Shown piece by piece: positions 43,216-52,981 of a stretch of DNA of 59,269 nt. The notes under the pieces were generated by a model, which did no database searches, was not told the origin of the DNA, and saw only the letters and a program-made list of their open reading frames with translations. Position numbers and translations under genes: made by a program. The stretch is from an uncultured Spirochaetaceae bacterium (GTDB taxonomy: Bacteria > Spirochaetota > Spirochaetia > Sphaerochaetales > Sphaerochaetaceae), in contig CALXKZ010000036.1 of the NCBI GenBank assembly GCA_944389065.1, positions 1 to 59,269 on the forward strand, in the 5' to 3' direction. How positions within the stretch are numbered: the stretch's first letter is position 1; each line of letters begins with the position of its first letter.

Positions 43216-44474
43216 AATACTCTCCCGGAGACAGGAACTGTGAACTCAGCAGATGTTCCTCCCCCCTCTCGCTTATAAAGTGCTATGCTGCCACCTGCAG
43301 CGCTGAGAAACTGCCTGGCTATCGCAAGCCCGATACCAGATCCATTTATCTTCGTAGTATAGAACGGATCGAATATCTTCGACTTGTCTTCATCGCTTAT
43401 TCCCTCGCCCCTGTCACGGACAGCGACACGGTACATATTCTTTTCCCTTACAATAGAGCATTCCACAGGAGAATCATCTGCAGTGGCCTCAACAGCATTC
43501 TTCATTAGATTCTCGATAACGGATCGGAGCCGTGATGGATCAAATGTCACATACATCGGCCTTTCAGAAGGAGGAATGAGGACAATGCGATGGCTGAAAA
43601 GCGGTATGAGCGTCTCTATTGTCGATACAAGATCAACGCGTTCCGGAGTGCCAAGAGGGTTGCGTATGAAATCCGACACCCTGTCTGTAAGCTCTGTGAG
43701 CCTTGCTGTCTCATGATCGATCAGCATTATATCATCGAGAAGTTCCGGAGCGGCCTCTCTTTTGAGAAGAGCAAGCTGCAGGCGTATTGCTGAAAGCGGA
43801 TTCTTAATCTCATGGGTAAGCGTTCTTGCCGCTTCTCCAAGGCTTACGAGGTTCTGCTGCTTCTGGAGCTTTATCCTGTACTCCCTGTTCTGTGCTGCTA
43901 TCTGGAGGACAATGATGTAAAGCAGCAGTATGACGGCAACGGTTATTATCGCAGAGACTGTAACAAGATGTATCCTGGACATGACAGGAGATGCATCGAA
44001 TGCCAGATAGAGGATATCAGGATACTCAAGCACGCTTCCCCTGTCCCTGAAAAGATTCTCAGGCATGAATGCTGTATCCGAAACGTAGCGGACGCTTTCT
44101 ATCACACCACGTGTCTCATCATAGGATGTGACATATGAATCCGAAGCATCAGGGAATATCGTCAGAGGAAGGCGCTGATAGGCGTTTCCCCATGTATACA
44201 GCGCATTCCCGGTAGAGGAATAATAGCCGAAGCCAAGAACATCCGATCCTAGCACTGCACTATCGATATTACCTTGGCTGAGGGCCAGAAACACCGAACT
44301 GTACGCCCGTTCAATGGAATTCTCAAGCCTCAGCCGCTCCGATGTTACCATCACGAGAGAGAGGATTATCGCAAGGACAAGGAGGGCCAGAAAGCATAAG
44401 GTTATGATAGCATTCGCTGCAGAAGCTTCATGATGCTCGAAAACGCTGTGCAGACCTTTTCCTTTACGATCCAA
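43212..44474 (-). CDS. Sensor histidine kinase, partner of the NtrC-type regulator
   Basis: Membrane kinase of about 420 residues with two helices (about 20-42 and 172-192) flanking a periplasmic sensor part. The HisKA box is TLTHEIKNPLSAIRLQ with the phospho-histidine, and the ATPase motifs are NLMKNAVEA (N), DRGEGIS (G1) and GSGIGLAIA (G2). I set the start at a TTG (44474), six bases after AAGGAGG. The ATG six codons upstream (44492) lies only two bases after the TATAAT at 44495-44500 and would not be in the transcript. Confidence 0.88.
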   Translation of the reverse strand: MDRKGKGLHSVFEHHEASAANAIITLCFLALLVLAIILSLVMVTSERLRLENSIERAYSSVFLALSQGNIDSAVLGSDVLGFGYYSSTGNALYTWGNAYQRLPLTIFPDASDSYVTSYDETRGVIESVRYVSDTAFMPENLFRDRGSVLEYPDILYLAFDASPVMSRIHLVTVSAIITVAVILLLYIIVLQIAAQNREYRIKLQKQQNLVSLGEAARTLTHEIKNPLSAIRLQLALLKREAAPELLDDIMLIDHETARLTELTDRVSDFIRNPLGTPERVDLVSTIETLIPLFSHRIVLIPPSERPMYVTFDPSRLRSVIENLMKNAVEATADDSPVECSIVREKNMYRVAVRDRGEGISDEDKSKIFDPFYTTKINGSGIGLAIARQFLSAAGGSIALYKREGGGTSAEFTVPVSGRVF

Positions 44475-44494
44475 ACAAATCCTCCTTCTCATGC

Positions 44495-44500
44495 ATTATA
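44495..44500 (-). promoter_or_regulatory. -10 box of the two-component operon
   Basis: TATAAT on the minus strand about 20 bases before the TTG start at 44474. Its position excludes the in-frame ATG at 44492. Confidence 0.6.
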
Positions 44501-44622
44501 TTGTATTTGCCAGAATCGGGATAGCCTGAGTATGCAATGCAATCTCTGGGAAGAATTCCTGCACTATGTACCTTCCATGGGCACTTGCAAGCAAATTCGT
44601 TGTCAGATAAGCTACATCCATC

Positions 44623-45552
44623 ATGATACTCCAGCCTATTTCAGATAATGAGCTAAAAGAACATATAGCCTCCCTGCCAGTTGATGGAAGGGAGGTTTTC
44701 CTCATGGCTGATGGCAAGGTAAGGGTCTCTGCCGTACAGGCCACATCGATGATCAACCAGATGAGGGCCAACCATGGCCTAGGGATTATGGAAACATATG
44801 TGCTCGGGCAGGCTTACATAGCGGGAGCGCTCCTTGCATCAACAGTCAAGAACAACGACAGGATACAGCTGCAGATTGAGTGCGGTGGTCCTATCAAAGG
44901 CCTTTCTGTAGAGGCCTGGGCATCAGGGGCCGTAAGAGGATATCTCGCAAACAATCCCATACCTCTTACAAAGCCTGTGGAGTCTTTCGATACTTCGATG
45001 CTCTACGGACCGGGTTTCCTTTCCATATCGAAGATACTTGAAGGCAGCAAAGCTCCATTCACAGGACAGATCATGATGGAATATGGCAATCTGGCAAATG
45101 ATCTTGCACTTTATTTCAGGCAATCTGAGCAGACCCCGACCCTTTTCTATCTTTCAATTGATTTTGACAGGAAAGGACGCGCATGGGGAGCAGGGGGGCT
45201 TTTCCTTCAGGCTCTCCCAGGCTGCAGCGATGAAATTCTCTCAGATCTGCATGATAAAGCCGCAAAGCTCAGAGGTCTTGGAAGATCGCTCTCAGAAGGA
45301 ATAGGCATAAGGGAGTACACGGAAAGCAGATTCGCTGATTACGGAATACAGCATGAAGCCCACTTCCCGGTGGGTTTCTCCTGTCCCTGTTCACGCGATA
45401 ATTTCAGGAACTATCTCAAAGGACTGCCTGAGGGTGAAAGGAAAGCAATACGGGAAGGAAGCTTCCCTCTTGTGCTTGAGTGCTTCAACTGCGGCACAGA
45501 CTACAGCTTTGAGAAGAGCGAGATCAATGGACTATTCCAGGAGGAAAAATGA
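44623..45552 (+). CDS. hslO: Redox-activated chaperone Hsp33
   Basis: The 309-residue holdase is switched on by oxidative unfolding. The zinc-binding cysteines are present as CPC (in FSCPCSRDNF) and CFNCG near the C-terminus, the CxC-x(27-32)-CxxC arrangement. The N-terminal domain has ADGKVRVSAVQATSMI and LLASTVKNNDRIQLQIECGGPIKG. Slightly longer than usual. The ATG at 44623 has no clear Shine-Dalgarno, so the start is moderately sure. It overlaps rlmKL by ATGA. Confidence 0.92.
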   Translation: MILQPISDNELKEHIASLPVDGREVFLMADGKVRVSAVQATSMINQMRANHGLGIMETYVLGQAYIAGALLASTVKNNDRIQLQIECGGPIKGLSVEAWASGAVRGYLANNPIPLTKPVESFDTSMLYGPGFLSISKILEGSKAPFTGQIMMEYGNLANDLALYFRQSEQTPTLFYLSIDFDRKGRAWGAGGLFLQALPGCSDEILSDLHDKAAKLRGLGRSLSEGIGIREYTESRFADYGIQHEAHFPVGFSCPCSRDNFRNYLKGLPEGERKAIREGSFPLVLECFNCGTDYSFEKSEINGLFQEEK

Positions 45553-47771
45553 TATTCTTCGCAGCATGTGCAGCTAATCAAGGGGATCTGGTAGCTGAAG
45601 AAGCAAGGAAAGCCGGATCAGAAGATGTCAGGATGACAGCATCAGGAGTCGAATTCGAAGGATCATTCAGCACAGGCATGAGATTCTGTCTCAATGCGCG
45701 TGTGGCCTCACGGCTTCTGATGGCGCTCTATATAGATGAGGATGCAAGAAGCGACGAAGAGCTCTATGAATCAACCCTTGCCCTTCCCTGGGAGGAATGG
45801 CTGACTCCAGAGAAGACTCTCAAGGTGACATGCACCACCCAGAGCTGTTCATGGATAAACAACAGCCACTATGCCGCTCTCCGCGTCAAGGACGGGATCT
45901 GCGACAGGATGAAGGAGAAGTTCGATGGCGTGCGCCCTGATGTCGACACGGAAAATCCTGACATCACATTCCACGTGCATGTCCATGGAAATGAGGTAAG
46001 GTGGTATGCAGACTTCTCCGGAGAGGCTCTGCACATGAGGGGTTATAGGCTCCCAGATCAGACAGATGCTCTTCTTAAGGAGCATCTTGCGGCAGCCCTC
46101 ATTCTCCGCAGTGAATGGAAGAAGACACTGAAGGATGACAATCCTGGTGTATTCATGGATCCATTCTGCGGATCAGGCACAATAGCAATCGAAGCAGCTC
46201 TGATGGCTTCATGCACAGCTCCCGGCCTTATCAGGAAAAGGCCATACGCATTCGAGCGGCTTCCGGGATTCAGCCAGGAGGAATGGGGCGCATTGAAGAA
46301 GGAAGCTGAAGATGCAAGGGCCAAGGCGATTGATGAAAGAGATATAAGGATATATGCCTCTGACATCTCAAAGCGCGCAGTCCGTATTGCAGAAGAGGCT
46401 GCCAGGAATGCAGGAGTCGATGGTCTTATTGATTTCTCTGTGAAGGATTTCACGAAGTTCACAGAATCAGACTGCCCTGCTCCGGCTGGATACATCGTTA
46501 CAGATCCTCCATATGGCGAAAGAATGAAGGTGGACGATCTTGATAGATTGTATTCTAATATCGGAATAATACTTCAGAATGTCTTCAAAGGGTGGAAAGC
46601 AACAATCCTTACAGGAGCAAGCGACCAGCTCTCGAATATAGACATGAAGCCGGACAGGACAAACAGCCTCTACAATGGAGGCATACTCTGCCAGGCCGCC
46701 CATTACAATATCTATACCGATGAGGAGAGGAAAGCCCTTGTAGAAAGAGCTCTGGAGAAAAAGAGGCAGCGTCTTGAGGCCCCGCTTTCTGAAGGTGCCC
46801 AGATTGTATATGACAAACTCATGAAAAACCTCTCAGCACTCCGTCCCAAAATGGAAAAGGAGGGCGTGACCTGCTATCGGATCTATGATGCGGACATTCC
46901 TGAATATGCGGCAGCAATAGATCTATATGAGGGCAAATGGATCAATCTTTCCGAGTATGCTGCCCCTGATACAGTCGATCCAGCTGTAAGAGAGAGACAT
47001 CTTGATGAACTTGTCTATGCAACTGAGAGAGCAACAGGAGTAGATATAGAGAACATCTATATAAAAGAACGCAGGAGCCAGAAAGGAAAGAACCAGTACA
47101 ACCGCCTTGCGACCAAGAACAGATTCAATATCGTAAGGGAGAACGGGCTGAGGCTCCTTGTGAATTTCCAGGACTATCTCGATACAGGGCTGTTCCTTGA
47201 TCACAGACCTGTAAGGATGATGATACAGAAGATGGCAGAGGGCAAAAGGTTCCTCAATCTCTTCTGCTATACTGGAAGCGCAACGCTCAATGCAATAAAA
47301 GGCGGAGCAGTCTCAACAGTCTCTGTAGATGCATCATCCACATACCTTGATTGGGCAATTGAGAACCTAAGGATCAATGAGTACCCGACCGATATAGAGA
47401 ATTTCTTCTACAGGGATGATGTCATCAACTGGCTATGGGCGACATATGACAGGTACGATCTCATATTCTGTGATCCTCCGACATTCTCCAACGGAAAAGG
47501 ACGTTCATCATCCTTCGATGTACAGCGCGATCAGTACCAGCTTATCAGGGCTGCGGCAATGCATCTTGCACCCGGAGGCATACTGATCTTCTCCACTAAC
47601 TTCAGACGTTTCAGACTGGATGATGAAATAAAGGAGAAGTACATTGTCGAGGATATAACGGAAGAGACTATCGGAGAGGATTTCATGACATCCGGCAACA
47701 TACACAAGTGCTATCTGATCAGGAACAAGGTCAAAGTGAATCTGAACAGGAACAGAAAGCCCAGAAGATAA
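45549..47771 (+). CDS. rlmKL: Fused 23S rRNA methyltransferase RlmKL
   Basis: The 740-residue bifunctional enzyme combines a RlmL half with an N-terminal THUMP domain (about 45-160) and the methyltransferase motifs DPFCGSGTIAIEAAL and VTDPPYGERM, for m2G2445. A RlmK half (about 430-740) has LNLFCYTGSATLNAIKGG and DLIFCDPPTFSNGKG, for m7G2069. Fusion and length match the gammaproteobacterial enzyme; both SAM-binding and catalytic motifs look intact. Translationally coupled to hslO and followed by a strong terminator. Confidence 0.94.
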   Translation: MIFFAACAANQGDLVAEEARKAGSEDVRMTASGVEFEGSFSTGMRFCLNARVASRLLMALYIDEDARSDEELYESTLALPWEEWLTPEKTLKVTCTTQSCSWINNSHYAALRVKDGICDRMKEKFDGVRPDVDTENPDITFHVHVHGNEVRWYADFSGEALHMRGYRLPDQTDALLKEHLAAALILRSEWKKTLKDDNPGVFMDPFCGSGTIAIEAALMASCTAPGLIRKRPYAFERLPGFSQEEWGALKKEAEDARAKAIDERDIRIYASDISKRAVRIAEEAARNAGVDGLIDFSVKDFTKFTESDCPAPAGYIVTDPPYGERMKVDDLDRLYSNIGIILQNVFKGWKATILTGASDQLSNIDMKPDRTNSLYNGGILCQAAHYNIYTDEERKALVERALEKKRQRLEAPLSEGAQIVYDKLMKNLSALRPKMEKEGVTCYRIYDADIPEYAAAIDLYEGKWINLSEYAAPDTVDPAVRERHLDELVYATERATGVDIENIYIKERRSQKGKNQYNRLATKNRFNIVRENGLRLLVNFQDYLDTGLFLDHRPVRMMIQKMAEGKRFLNLFCYTGSATLNAIKGGAVSTVSVDASSTYLDWAIENLRINEYPTDIENFFYRDDVINWLWATYDRYDLIFCDPPTFSNGKGRSSSFDVQRDQYQLIRAAAMHLAPGGILIFSTNFRRFRLDDEIKEKYIVEDITEETIGEDFMTSGNIHKCYLIRNKVKVNLNRNRKPRR

Positions 47772-47779
47772 CCGCTATC

Positions 47780-47807
47780 GGCACCATCGGAAGGTGGTGC
47801 CTCTTTT
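47780..47807 (+). terminator. Terminator of the hslO-rlmKL operon
   Basis: GGCACCATC (47780-47788) pairs with GGTGGTGCC (47793-47801), nine pairs with one G-U and a GGAA tetraloop, followed by TCTTTTCT. Confidence 0.8.
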
Positions 47808-47865
47808 CTGAAACAGCAAACCAGGTTTCTGCAACGTCTCTGTGGAATAAAGAAAAACGAATGGA

Positions 47866-47871
47866 TATAAT
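47866..47871 (+). promoter_or_regulatory. Leaderless-type promoter of the TrmJ-like gene
   Basis: TATAAT ends six bases (47872-47877) before the ATG at 47878, with no Shine-Dalgarno between. Same spacing as in four other genes of the window. Confidence 0.55.
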
Positions 47872-47877
47872 CAAGCC

Positions 47878-48618
47878 ATGGAGAATGAAGGGTATCTATC
47901 TAGGATAAGGATAGTCCTTGTCGATACACAGGATGGGGCTAATATCGGATCATGCTGCAGGGCGATGAAGACCATGGGCATAGAACGCCTTGTCATCACA
48001 GGCGGAAGGGAATATGACGAGGACAGGGTAAGGACACTTGCCCTCCACGCAGCTGATGTATGGGAGAAAGCAGAGCGATTCGATACGCTCCAGGAAGCCC
48101 TGGAAGGAAGCATATTCACAGTCGGAGCAACAAGAAGGCGCGGAAAATTCAGGAAACTGAGCGCATACTCCCCTGAGCAGCTTGCCAAGAAGCTTTCATC
48201 GCTTCCCGAAGGAGATATCTCAATCGTGTTCGGAAGGGAATCAGATGGGCTGAGGGATGACGAGGTTGCAATGTGCTCATCCATTGTCACGATTCCGACA
48301 TCTGACCGCTTTCCTTCCCTTAATCTCTCACAGGCTGTACAGATAATCGCATACACGCTTTTCACGAATGCCTCAAAGTACAAAAGCGGAATGACTGCCA
48401 TTTCCCATTCAAGGATCGCAGATGGAGTGACGGAGATGGTATCGCATCTGGATAATATCGGATACTTCAAGCTTCAGGATGAAAGGAAATGGACAGAGCA
48501 GCTTCTCAAGGACATAACAGAGAGGGCTGCTCTTTCGGAAAGCGAGATGCAGAGATTCGAGAAGATCTTCCGCAAGACAGAGCTGATAGCGCTCCACAGG
48601 AGAAATGATGATGCATGA
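47878..48618 (+). CDS. TrmJ-like tRNA/rRNA 2'-O-methyltransferase (SPOUT)
   Basis: The 246-residue SpoU-family methyltransferase methylates ribose 2'-O of RNA, most like TrmJ (position 32 of tRNAs). Motif 1 is LVDTQDGANIGSCCRAMKTMGI, motif 2 DISIVFGRESDGLRDDEV and motif 3 IPTSDRFPSLNLSQAVQIIAY, all trefoil-knot motifs. The expected N-terminus and length support the ATG chosen. It begins the operon with the glycerophosphodiesterase, overlapping it by 14 bases. Confidence 0.9.
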   Translation: MENEGYLSRIRIVLVDTQDGANIGSCCRAMKTMGIERLVITGGREYDEDRVRTLALHAADVWEKAERFDTLQEALEGSIFTVGATRRRGKFRKLSAYSPEQLAKKLSSLPEGDISIVFGRESDGLRDDEVAMCSSIVTIPTSDRFPSLNLSQAVQIIAYTLFTNASKYKSGMTAISHSRIADGVTEMVSHLDNIGYFKLQDERKWTEQLLKDITERAALSESEMQRFEKIFRKTELIALHRRNDDA

Positions 48619-49411
48619 AAGTTTTCTGTCTCCTATGCCCCGCGTAGTGGCACACAGAGGAGACAGCGCAAATTATCCGGAGAATACGCTTCCTGCGTTC
48701 ATCTCCGGTGTGAAGATGGGAATAGATGTGATCGAGACAGATGTCCATATCACCAGGGATGGCGAGATCGTGATATGGCATGATCCTACGCTTGACAGGA
48801 ACACTGATGGCAAAGGAGCACTGGAGATATATACGCTGAAAGAGCTGAAGAAGCTCGACGCCGGATATACATTCACCAAGGATGGCGGGAAGACATATCC
48901 ATTCAGGGGAAAGGGAATACAGCTCTGCACGCTATCAGAAGCACTTGAAGCATGCCCTGAGGAACGTTTCAACATAGATCTTAAAAGCCAGGAAGAGGAT
49001 ATAGTCGAAACATATATTGATGTAATAAGGAAGCACAATGCGGAAAACCGCGTCTGCACTGCTTCATTCCATCTCAATAACCTGAAGAAGCTGAGACGGC
49101 TTGCACCGGAGATGCTGACTTCCGTTTCAACTCTGGAAGTCGCACCTCTTGTCCTGAAGACAAAGCTTCACATGCTTCCTGAAGCTTTTGACAGGAAGAT
49201 AATCTTCCAGGTTCCGGTCAGGCAGTATGGCATTACAATCATAAACAAGCGTTTTATAGATGAGATGCATAAGCGCGATGCGGTAGTGATGGTATGGACC
49301 ATCAATGATGAGAATGAGATGGAAAGGCTCTACAGAATGGGGGTCGATACCATAATGACAGATGATCCTGCTTTGCTTATAAAGACTGCAGAAAGACTTG
49401 GAATAAGGTGA
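48605..49411 (+). CDS. Glycerophosphodiester phosphodiesterase
   Basis: The 268-residue TIM-barrel hydrolase releases glycerol-3-phosphate and an alcohol from phospholipid-derived diesters. Motifs are VVAHRGDSANYPENTLPAF (H and R active site), ETDVHITRDGEIVIWHDPTLDRNTDG and FNIDLKSQ with acidic metal ligands. There is no signal peptide, so it acts in the cytoplasm. AGGAGA precedes a triple ATG (48605, 48608, 48611), any of which may start. Its product fits the Ugp-like importer at 55403-58352. Confidence 0.92.
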   Translation: MMMHESFLSPMPRVVAHRGDSANYPENTLPAFISGVKMGIDVIETDVHITRDGEIVIWHDPTLDRNTDGKGALEIYTLKELKKLDAGYTFTKDGGKTYPFRGKGIQLCTLSEALEACPEERFNIDLKSQEEDIVETYIDVIRKHNAENRVCTASFHLNNLKKLRRLAPEMLTSVSTLEVAPLVLKTKLHMLPEAFDRKIIFQVPVRQYGITIINKRFIDEMHKRDAVVMVWTINDENEMERLYRMGVDTIMTDDPALLIKTAERLGIR

Positions 49412-49420
49412 GGTACTACT

Positions 49421-50524
49421 ATGGCAAGTGATGTTTTCTTCTCTGATATGAGAACAGATTTCAATAACAACCTTCTTGATAAGCTGAGGAAGGTAATCAG
49501 GAAAGCTGGAATCAGCAATATTGATTTCCAGGATCATTATGCAGCTATCAAGATGCATTTCGGTGAGCCTGGCAATCTTGCATTTCTGCGTCCTAACTGG
49601 GCGAAGGTCGTAGCAGATGAAGTAAAGAGTCTCGGAGGAAAGCCTTTCCTGACTGACTGCAACACCCTTTATGTCGGCGGAAGGAAAAACGGCCTTGATC
49701 ATCTTGATACAGCAATGGCAAATGGATTCTCCCCTATCTCTACAGGCTGTCAGATAATCATAGCTGATGGACTGAAGGGCATGGATGATGAAGAAGTCCC
49801 TGTAGATGGGAAATATGTCCATGAGGCAAAGATAGGAAGAGCTATCATGGATGCGGATATCATAATATCGCTGACACATTTCAAAGGACATGAATCCACC
49901 GGATTCGGAGGAGCGCTGAAGAACATAGGCATGGGCTCTGGATCACGAAGGGGCAAGATGGAGATGCATTCTGCAGGAAAGCCGGTTGTCGAGGAAGAAA
50001 GATGCATAGGCTGCGGCAAATGCCAGAAGATATGCGCACATTCCGCTCCTGTCATCACTGATGGCAGATGCAGAATCGACCACACAAGGTGCGTTGGCTG
50101 CGGAAGATGCATTGCAATATGCCCGAAGGATGCCATCCATGAAGGCACAAGCAATTCAAATGAGATTCTCAACTGCAAGATGATGGAATATTCAAAAGCT
50201 GTTCTGCAGAACAGACCATCATTCCACATCTCAATCGCCATTGATATTTCCCCGAACTGTGACTGCCACAGCGAGAATGATGCAGCTATTGTGCCTAATA
50301 TCGGGATTTTCGCATCATTTGATCCTGTCGCCCTGGATCAGGCATGCGCTGATGCGGTGAACAGAATGCCTGAAAATCCTGGCACAATGCTTTCTGCCGC
50401 AGAGCATGCACATAATGATCACTTTGATGATATCCATCCTGATACGAACTGGAAGCAAGGGCTTGAATATGCTGAGAGCATCGGATTGGGAACCAGGGAT
50501 TATAATCTTATAACTGTAAGATGA
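49421..50524 (+). CDS. DUF362 protein with two 4Fe-4S clusters
   Basis: The 367-residue protein has a DUF362 domain (about 20-200; HFGEPGNLAFLRPNW, LTDCNTLYVGGRKN and LTHFKGHESTGFGGALKNIGMG) and an inserted ferredoxin module: CIGCGKCQKIC and CVGCGRCIAICPKD (about 190-240). The C-terminal part resumes DUF362 with FASFDPVALDQACADAVN. Such proteins are thought to handle electrons, but no reaction is established. It lies 9 bases after the phosphodiesterase, with GAGG upstream, and ends the operon. Confidence 0.85.
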   Translation: MASDVFFSDMRTDFNNNLLDKLRKVIRKAGISNIDFQDHYAAIKMHFGEPGNLAFLRPNWAKVVADEVKSLGGKPFLTDCNTLYVGGRKNGLDHLDTAMANGFSPISTGCQIIIADGLKGMDDEEVPVDGKYVHEAKIGRAIMDADIIISLTHFKGHESTGFGGALKNIGMGSGSRRGKMEMHSAGKPVVEEERCIGCGKCQKICAHSAPVITDGRCRIDHTRCVGCGRCIAICPKDAIHEGTSNSNEILNCKMMEYSKAVLQNRPSFHISIAIDISPNCDCHSENDAAIVPNIGIFASFDPVALDQACADAVNRMPENPGTMLSAAEHAHNDHFDDIHPDTNWKQGLEYAESIGLGTRDYNLITVR

Positions 50525-50530
50525 AGATGA

Positions 50531-50555
50531 AACGGGCTAGAATCTGGCCCGTTTT
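50531..50555 (+). terminator. Terminator of the TrmJ-like operon
   Basis: AACGGGC (50531-50537) with GCCCGTT (50547-50553), 9-base loop, T run from 50552. It lies 17 bases from the end of the convergent feoAB gene. Confidence 0.75.
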
Positions 50556-50571
50556 CCTATACAGCATGAAG

Positions 50572-52923
50572 TTACAGCACCATCATTCCAATAAGATGCA
50601 CCAGGAATGCAGCAATCCAGGCAACGGCACATTGCAGGAGAACCACACCTAGAGCCCATCTTCTTCCAAGCTCCCTCCTCACCGTTGCTATTGCTGCGAC
50701 ACAAGGTGTATAGAGCAAAGTGAAGACAAGGAACACAAGAGCAGTAAATGGCGAAAAGAACGAACTCAGTGCCCCAAGCGAATCACCAAGCAGCACAGAG
50801 AGAGTGGCAACGACGCTCTCCTTTGCCATGAAACCTGTAATGAGCGCAGTCGTAATCCTCCAGTCTCCAAAACCAAGCGGGCGGAAGATCGGAGAAATAA
50901 GAGAAGCAAGGGATGCAAGCATGCTGTCAGCAGAATCAGCAACAGGATTCAGGCGGGAGTCGAATGACTGCAGGAACCAGATCACTATCGATGCAACGAA
51001 AATGATAGTGAACGCCCTTGTCACGAAATCCTTTGTTTTCTCCCATATGAGCTGTCCTACGCTCTTTGCAGATGGCATCCTGTAATTAGGAAGCTCAAGC
51101 ACAAAAGGAACAGGGTTGCCTTTGAATCCCGTATGCTTAAGGATCAGCGAGAATATGATCCCGACCAAAATGCCGAATATATAGAGCCCAATCATTACAG
51201 CAGCCCCATAAGAACCGAAGAAAGCATATGCAAAAAGAGAGTATATCGGGAGCTTAGCCGAGCATGACATGAACGGAATCAGAAGGATTGTCATCTTCCT
51301 GTCCCTATCCGATGAAAGCGTTCTTGTAGCCATGATCGCCGGAACAGAGCAGCCGAACCCGATAAGCATAGGGACGAAACTCCGGCCCGAAAGACCAATC
51401 TTCCTCAGAATCTTATCCATCACGAATGAGACTCTTGCCATATATCCGCTATCTTCCAGAATCGACAGGAAGAAAAAGAGGACTACAATGACAGGAAGGA
51501 ACGAGAGAACACTGCCAACGCCAGTGAATATGCCATCGATGATCAATGAATGGATGACGCTGTTCATCCCATATGCTGTCAATGAAGAATCCACTGCCTC
51601 GGTGATCTTCTCTATCAGAAGAGAAAGCAGATCGGAAAGAGTACTTCCTATTGGACCGAATGTCAGATAGAAGACAGCCGCCATTATGAGGATGAATGCA
51701 GGTATTGCGGTATATGTTCCGGTGAGGATCCTATCAGCCTTGATGCTACGGAGCCTCTCCTTGGATTCATGAGGTTTTACAACACATTCCTGGCACACAT
51801 CCTCAATGAACCTGTAACGGGTATCGGAAAGCGCAGCATCAGGATCTGTACCGCTTTCGTTCTGCAGCTGCAGAAGGATATGCTCCAGTGTTTCCATCTC
51901 ATTTCCATCAAGCGATAACGATTTCATTATGGGCTCATCACCCTCTGCAAGCTTCGATGCAGCAAATCTCACAGGGATTCCTGCTCTATCGGCATGATCC
52001 TCGATAAGGTGCATGATCGCATGTATCGAACGATGCACAGACGTGTCCTTGACACTGCCTTCTGAACTGCAGAAGTCCGTACGTCTTGGCCCTTCCTTGA
52101 ACCTGGCTACATGAATTGCATGCGCTATAAGCTCATCCACACCTTCATTCTTTGCAGCAGAGATGGGAACGACAGGCACCCCCAGCGCATCCTCAAGGGC
52201 GTTTACATCTATAGTCCCGCCATTTTCCCGTACCTCATCCATCATATTCAGCGCTATGACAATCGGAAGATCCAGCTCTATAAGCTGCAGTGTGAGATAC
52301 AGATTCCTTTCGATATTCGTCGCATCGACAATATTTATGATTCCATCGGGATGGTTCTTCAGGATGAAATCACGGGTAACAATCTCTTCATTTGTATATG
52401 GTGAAAGAGAATAGATTCCCGGCAGATCCACAACGGAAACATCAGAGTGACCACGGATGATTCCCGATTTGCTATCGACGGTAACACCGGGGAAGTTGCC
52501 GACATGCTGATTTGATCCGGTAAGCTGGTTGAACAGAGTGGTCTTTCCGCAGTTCTGATTGCCTGCAAGGGCGAAGACTATCGGAACACCTTCTGCTATC
52601 AGAGGTTTATCTGAGTGCTTATGCTCCCCCGGCTCTCCGATATGCGGATGGATAACAGCCTTCTTCCTCTCTGCCATTCCTCTGCGCTCTGCTTCCTTTT
52701 CTGCATGCTCAGCACCGATCTTCGCAGCATCTTCCTTCCGTATTGTAAGCTCATAGCCTCTGATGTAGATCTCCAGTGGATCCCCCATCGGAGCTTTCTT
52801 AACAAGCGTTGCGACAGACCCCGGCGTAAGGCCCATATCAAGAAGATGCCGGCGAAGTGCCTTATCCCCACCAACTGAGAGAATCCTTGCACTCTCTCCT
52901 ATTTTCAAATCACTTAGTGTCAT
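50572..52923 (-). CDS. feoB: Ferrous-iron transporter, FeoA-FeoB fusion
   Basis: The 783-residue inner-membrane Fe2+ importer is fused at its N-terminus to FeoA (about 1-75; SVGGDKALRRHLLDMGLTPGS), then a charged linker with His residues. The FeoB G-domain starts near 115, with the P-loop LAGNQNCGKTTLFNQLTG, the G3 VVDLPGIYSLSPYTNEE and the NMMDEV G4. The C-terminal transporter domain has the gate motifs PMLIGFGCSVPAIMATR and PFMSCSAKLPIY. I choose ATG 52923 (MTLSDLKIGES), where FeoA homology begins; a TTG-like extension upstream is unsupported. No Fur gene is near. Confidence 0.94.
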   Translation of the reverse strand: MTLSDLKIGESARILSVGGDKALRRHLLDMGLTPGSVATLVKKAPMGDPLEIYIRGYELTIRKEDAAKIGAEHAEKEAERRGMAERKKAVIHPHIGEPGEHKHSDKPLIAEGVPIVFALAGNQNCGKTTLFNQLTGSNQHVGNFPGVTVDSKSGIIRGHSDVSVVDLPGIYSLSPYTNEEIVTRDFILKNHPDGIINIVDATNIERNLYLTLQLIELDLPIVIALNMMDEVRENGGTIDVNALEDALGVPVVPISAAKNEGVDELIAHAIHVARFKEGPRRTDFCSSEGSVKDTSVHRSIHAIMHLIEDHADRAGIPVRFAASKLAEGDEPIMKSLSLDGNEMETLEHILLQLQNESGTDPDAALSDTRYRFIEDVCQECVVKPHESKERLRSIKADRILTGTYTAIPAFILIMAAVFYLTFGPIGSTLSDLLSLLIEKITEAVDSSLTAYGMNSVIHSLIIDGIFTGVGSVLSFLPVIVVLFFFLSILEDSGYMARVSFVMDKILRKIGLSGRSFVPMLIGFGCSVPAIMATRTLSSDRDRKMTILLIPFMSCSAKLPIYSLFAYAFFGSYGAAVMIGLYIFGILVGIIFSLILKHTGFKGNPVPFVLELPNYRMPSAKSVGQLIWEKTKDFVTRAFTIIFVASIVIWFLQSFDSRLNPVADSADSMLASLASLISPIFRPLGFGDWRITTALITGFMAKESVVATLSVLLGDSLGALSSFFSPFTALVFLVFTLLYTPCVAAIATVRRELGRRWALGVVLLQCAVAWIAAFLVHLIGMMVL

Positions 52924-52981
52924 ATAGCTAACCGGGATAAGAATACGATGATGCAAAAGGTTAATCAATCAGTCAGGAAGG

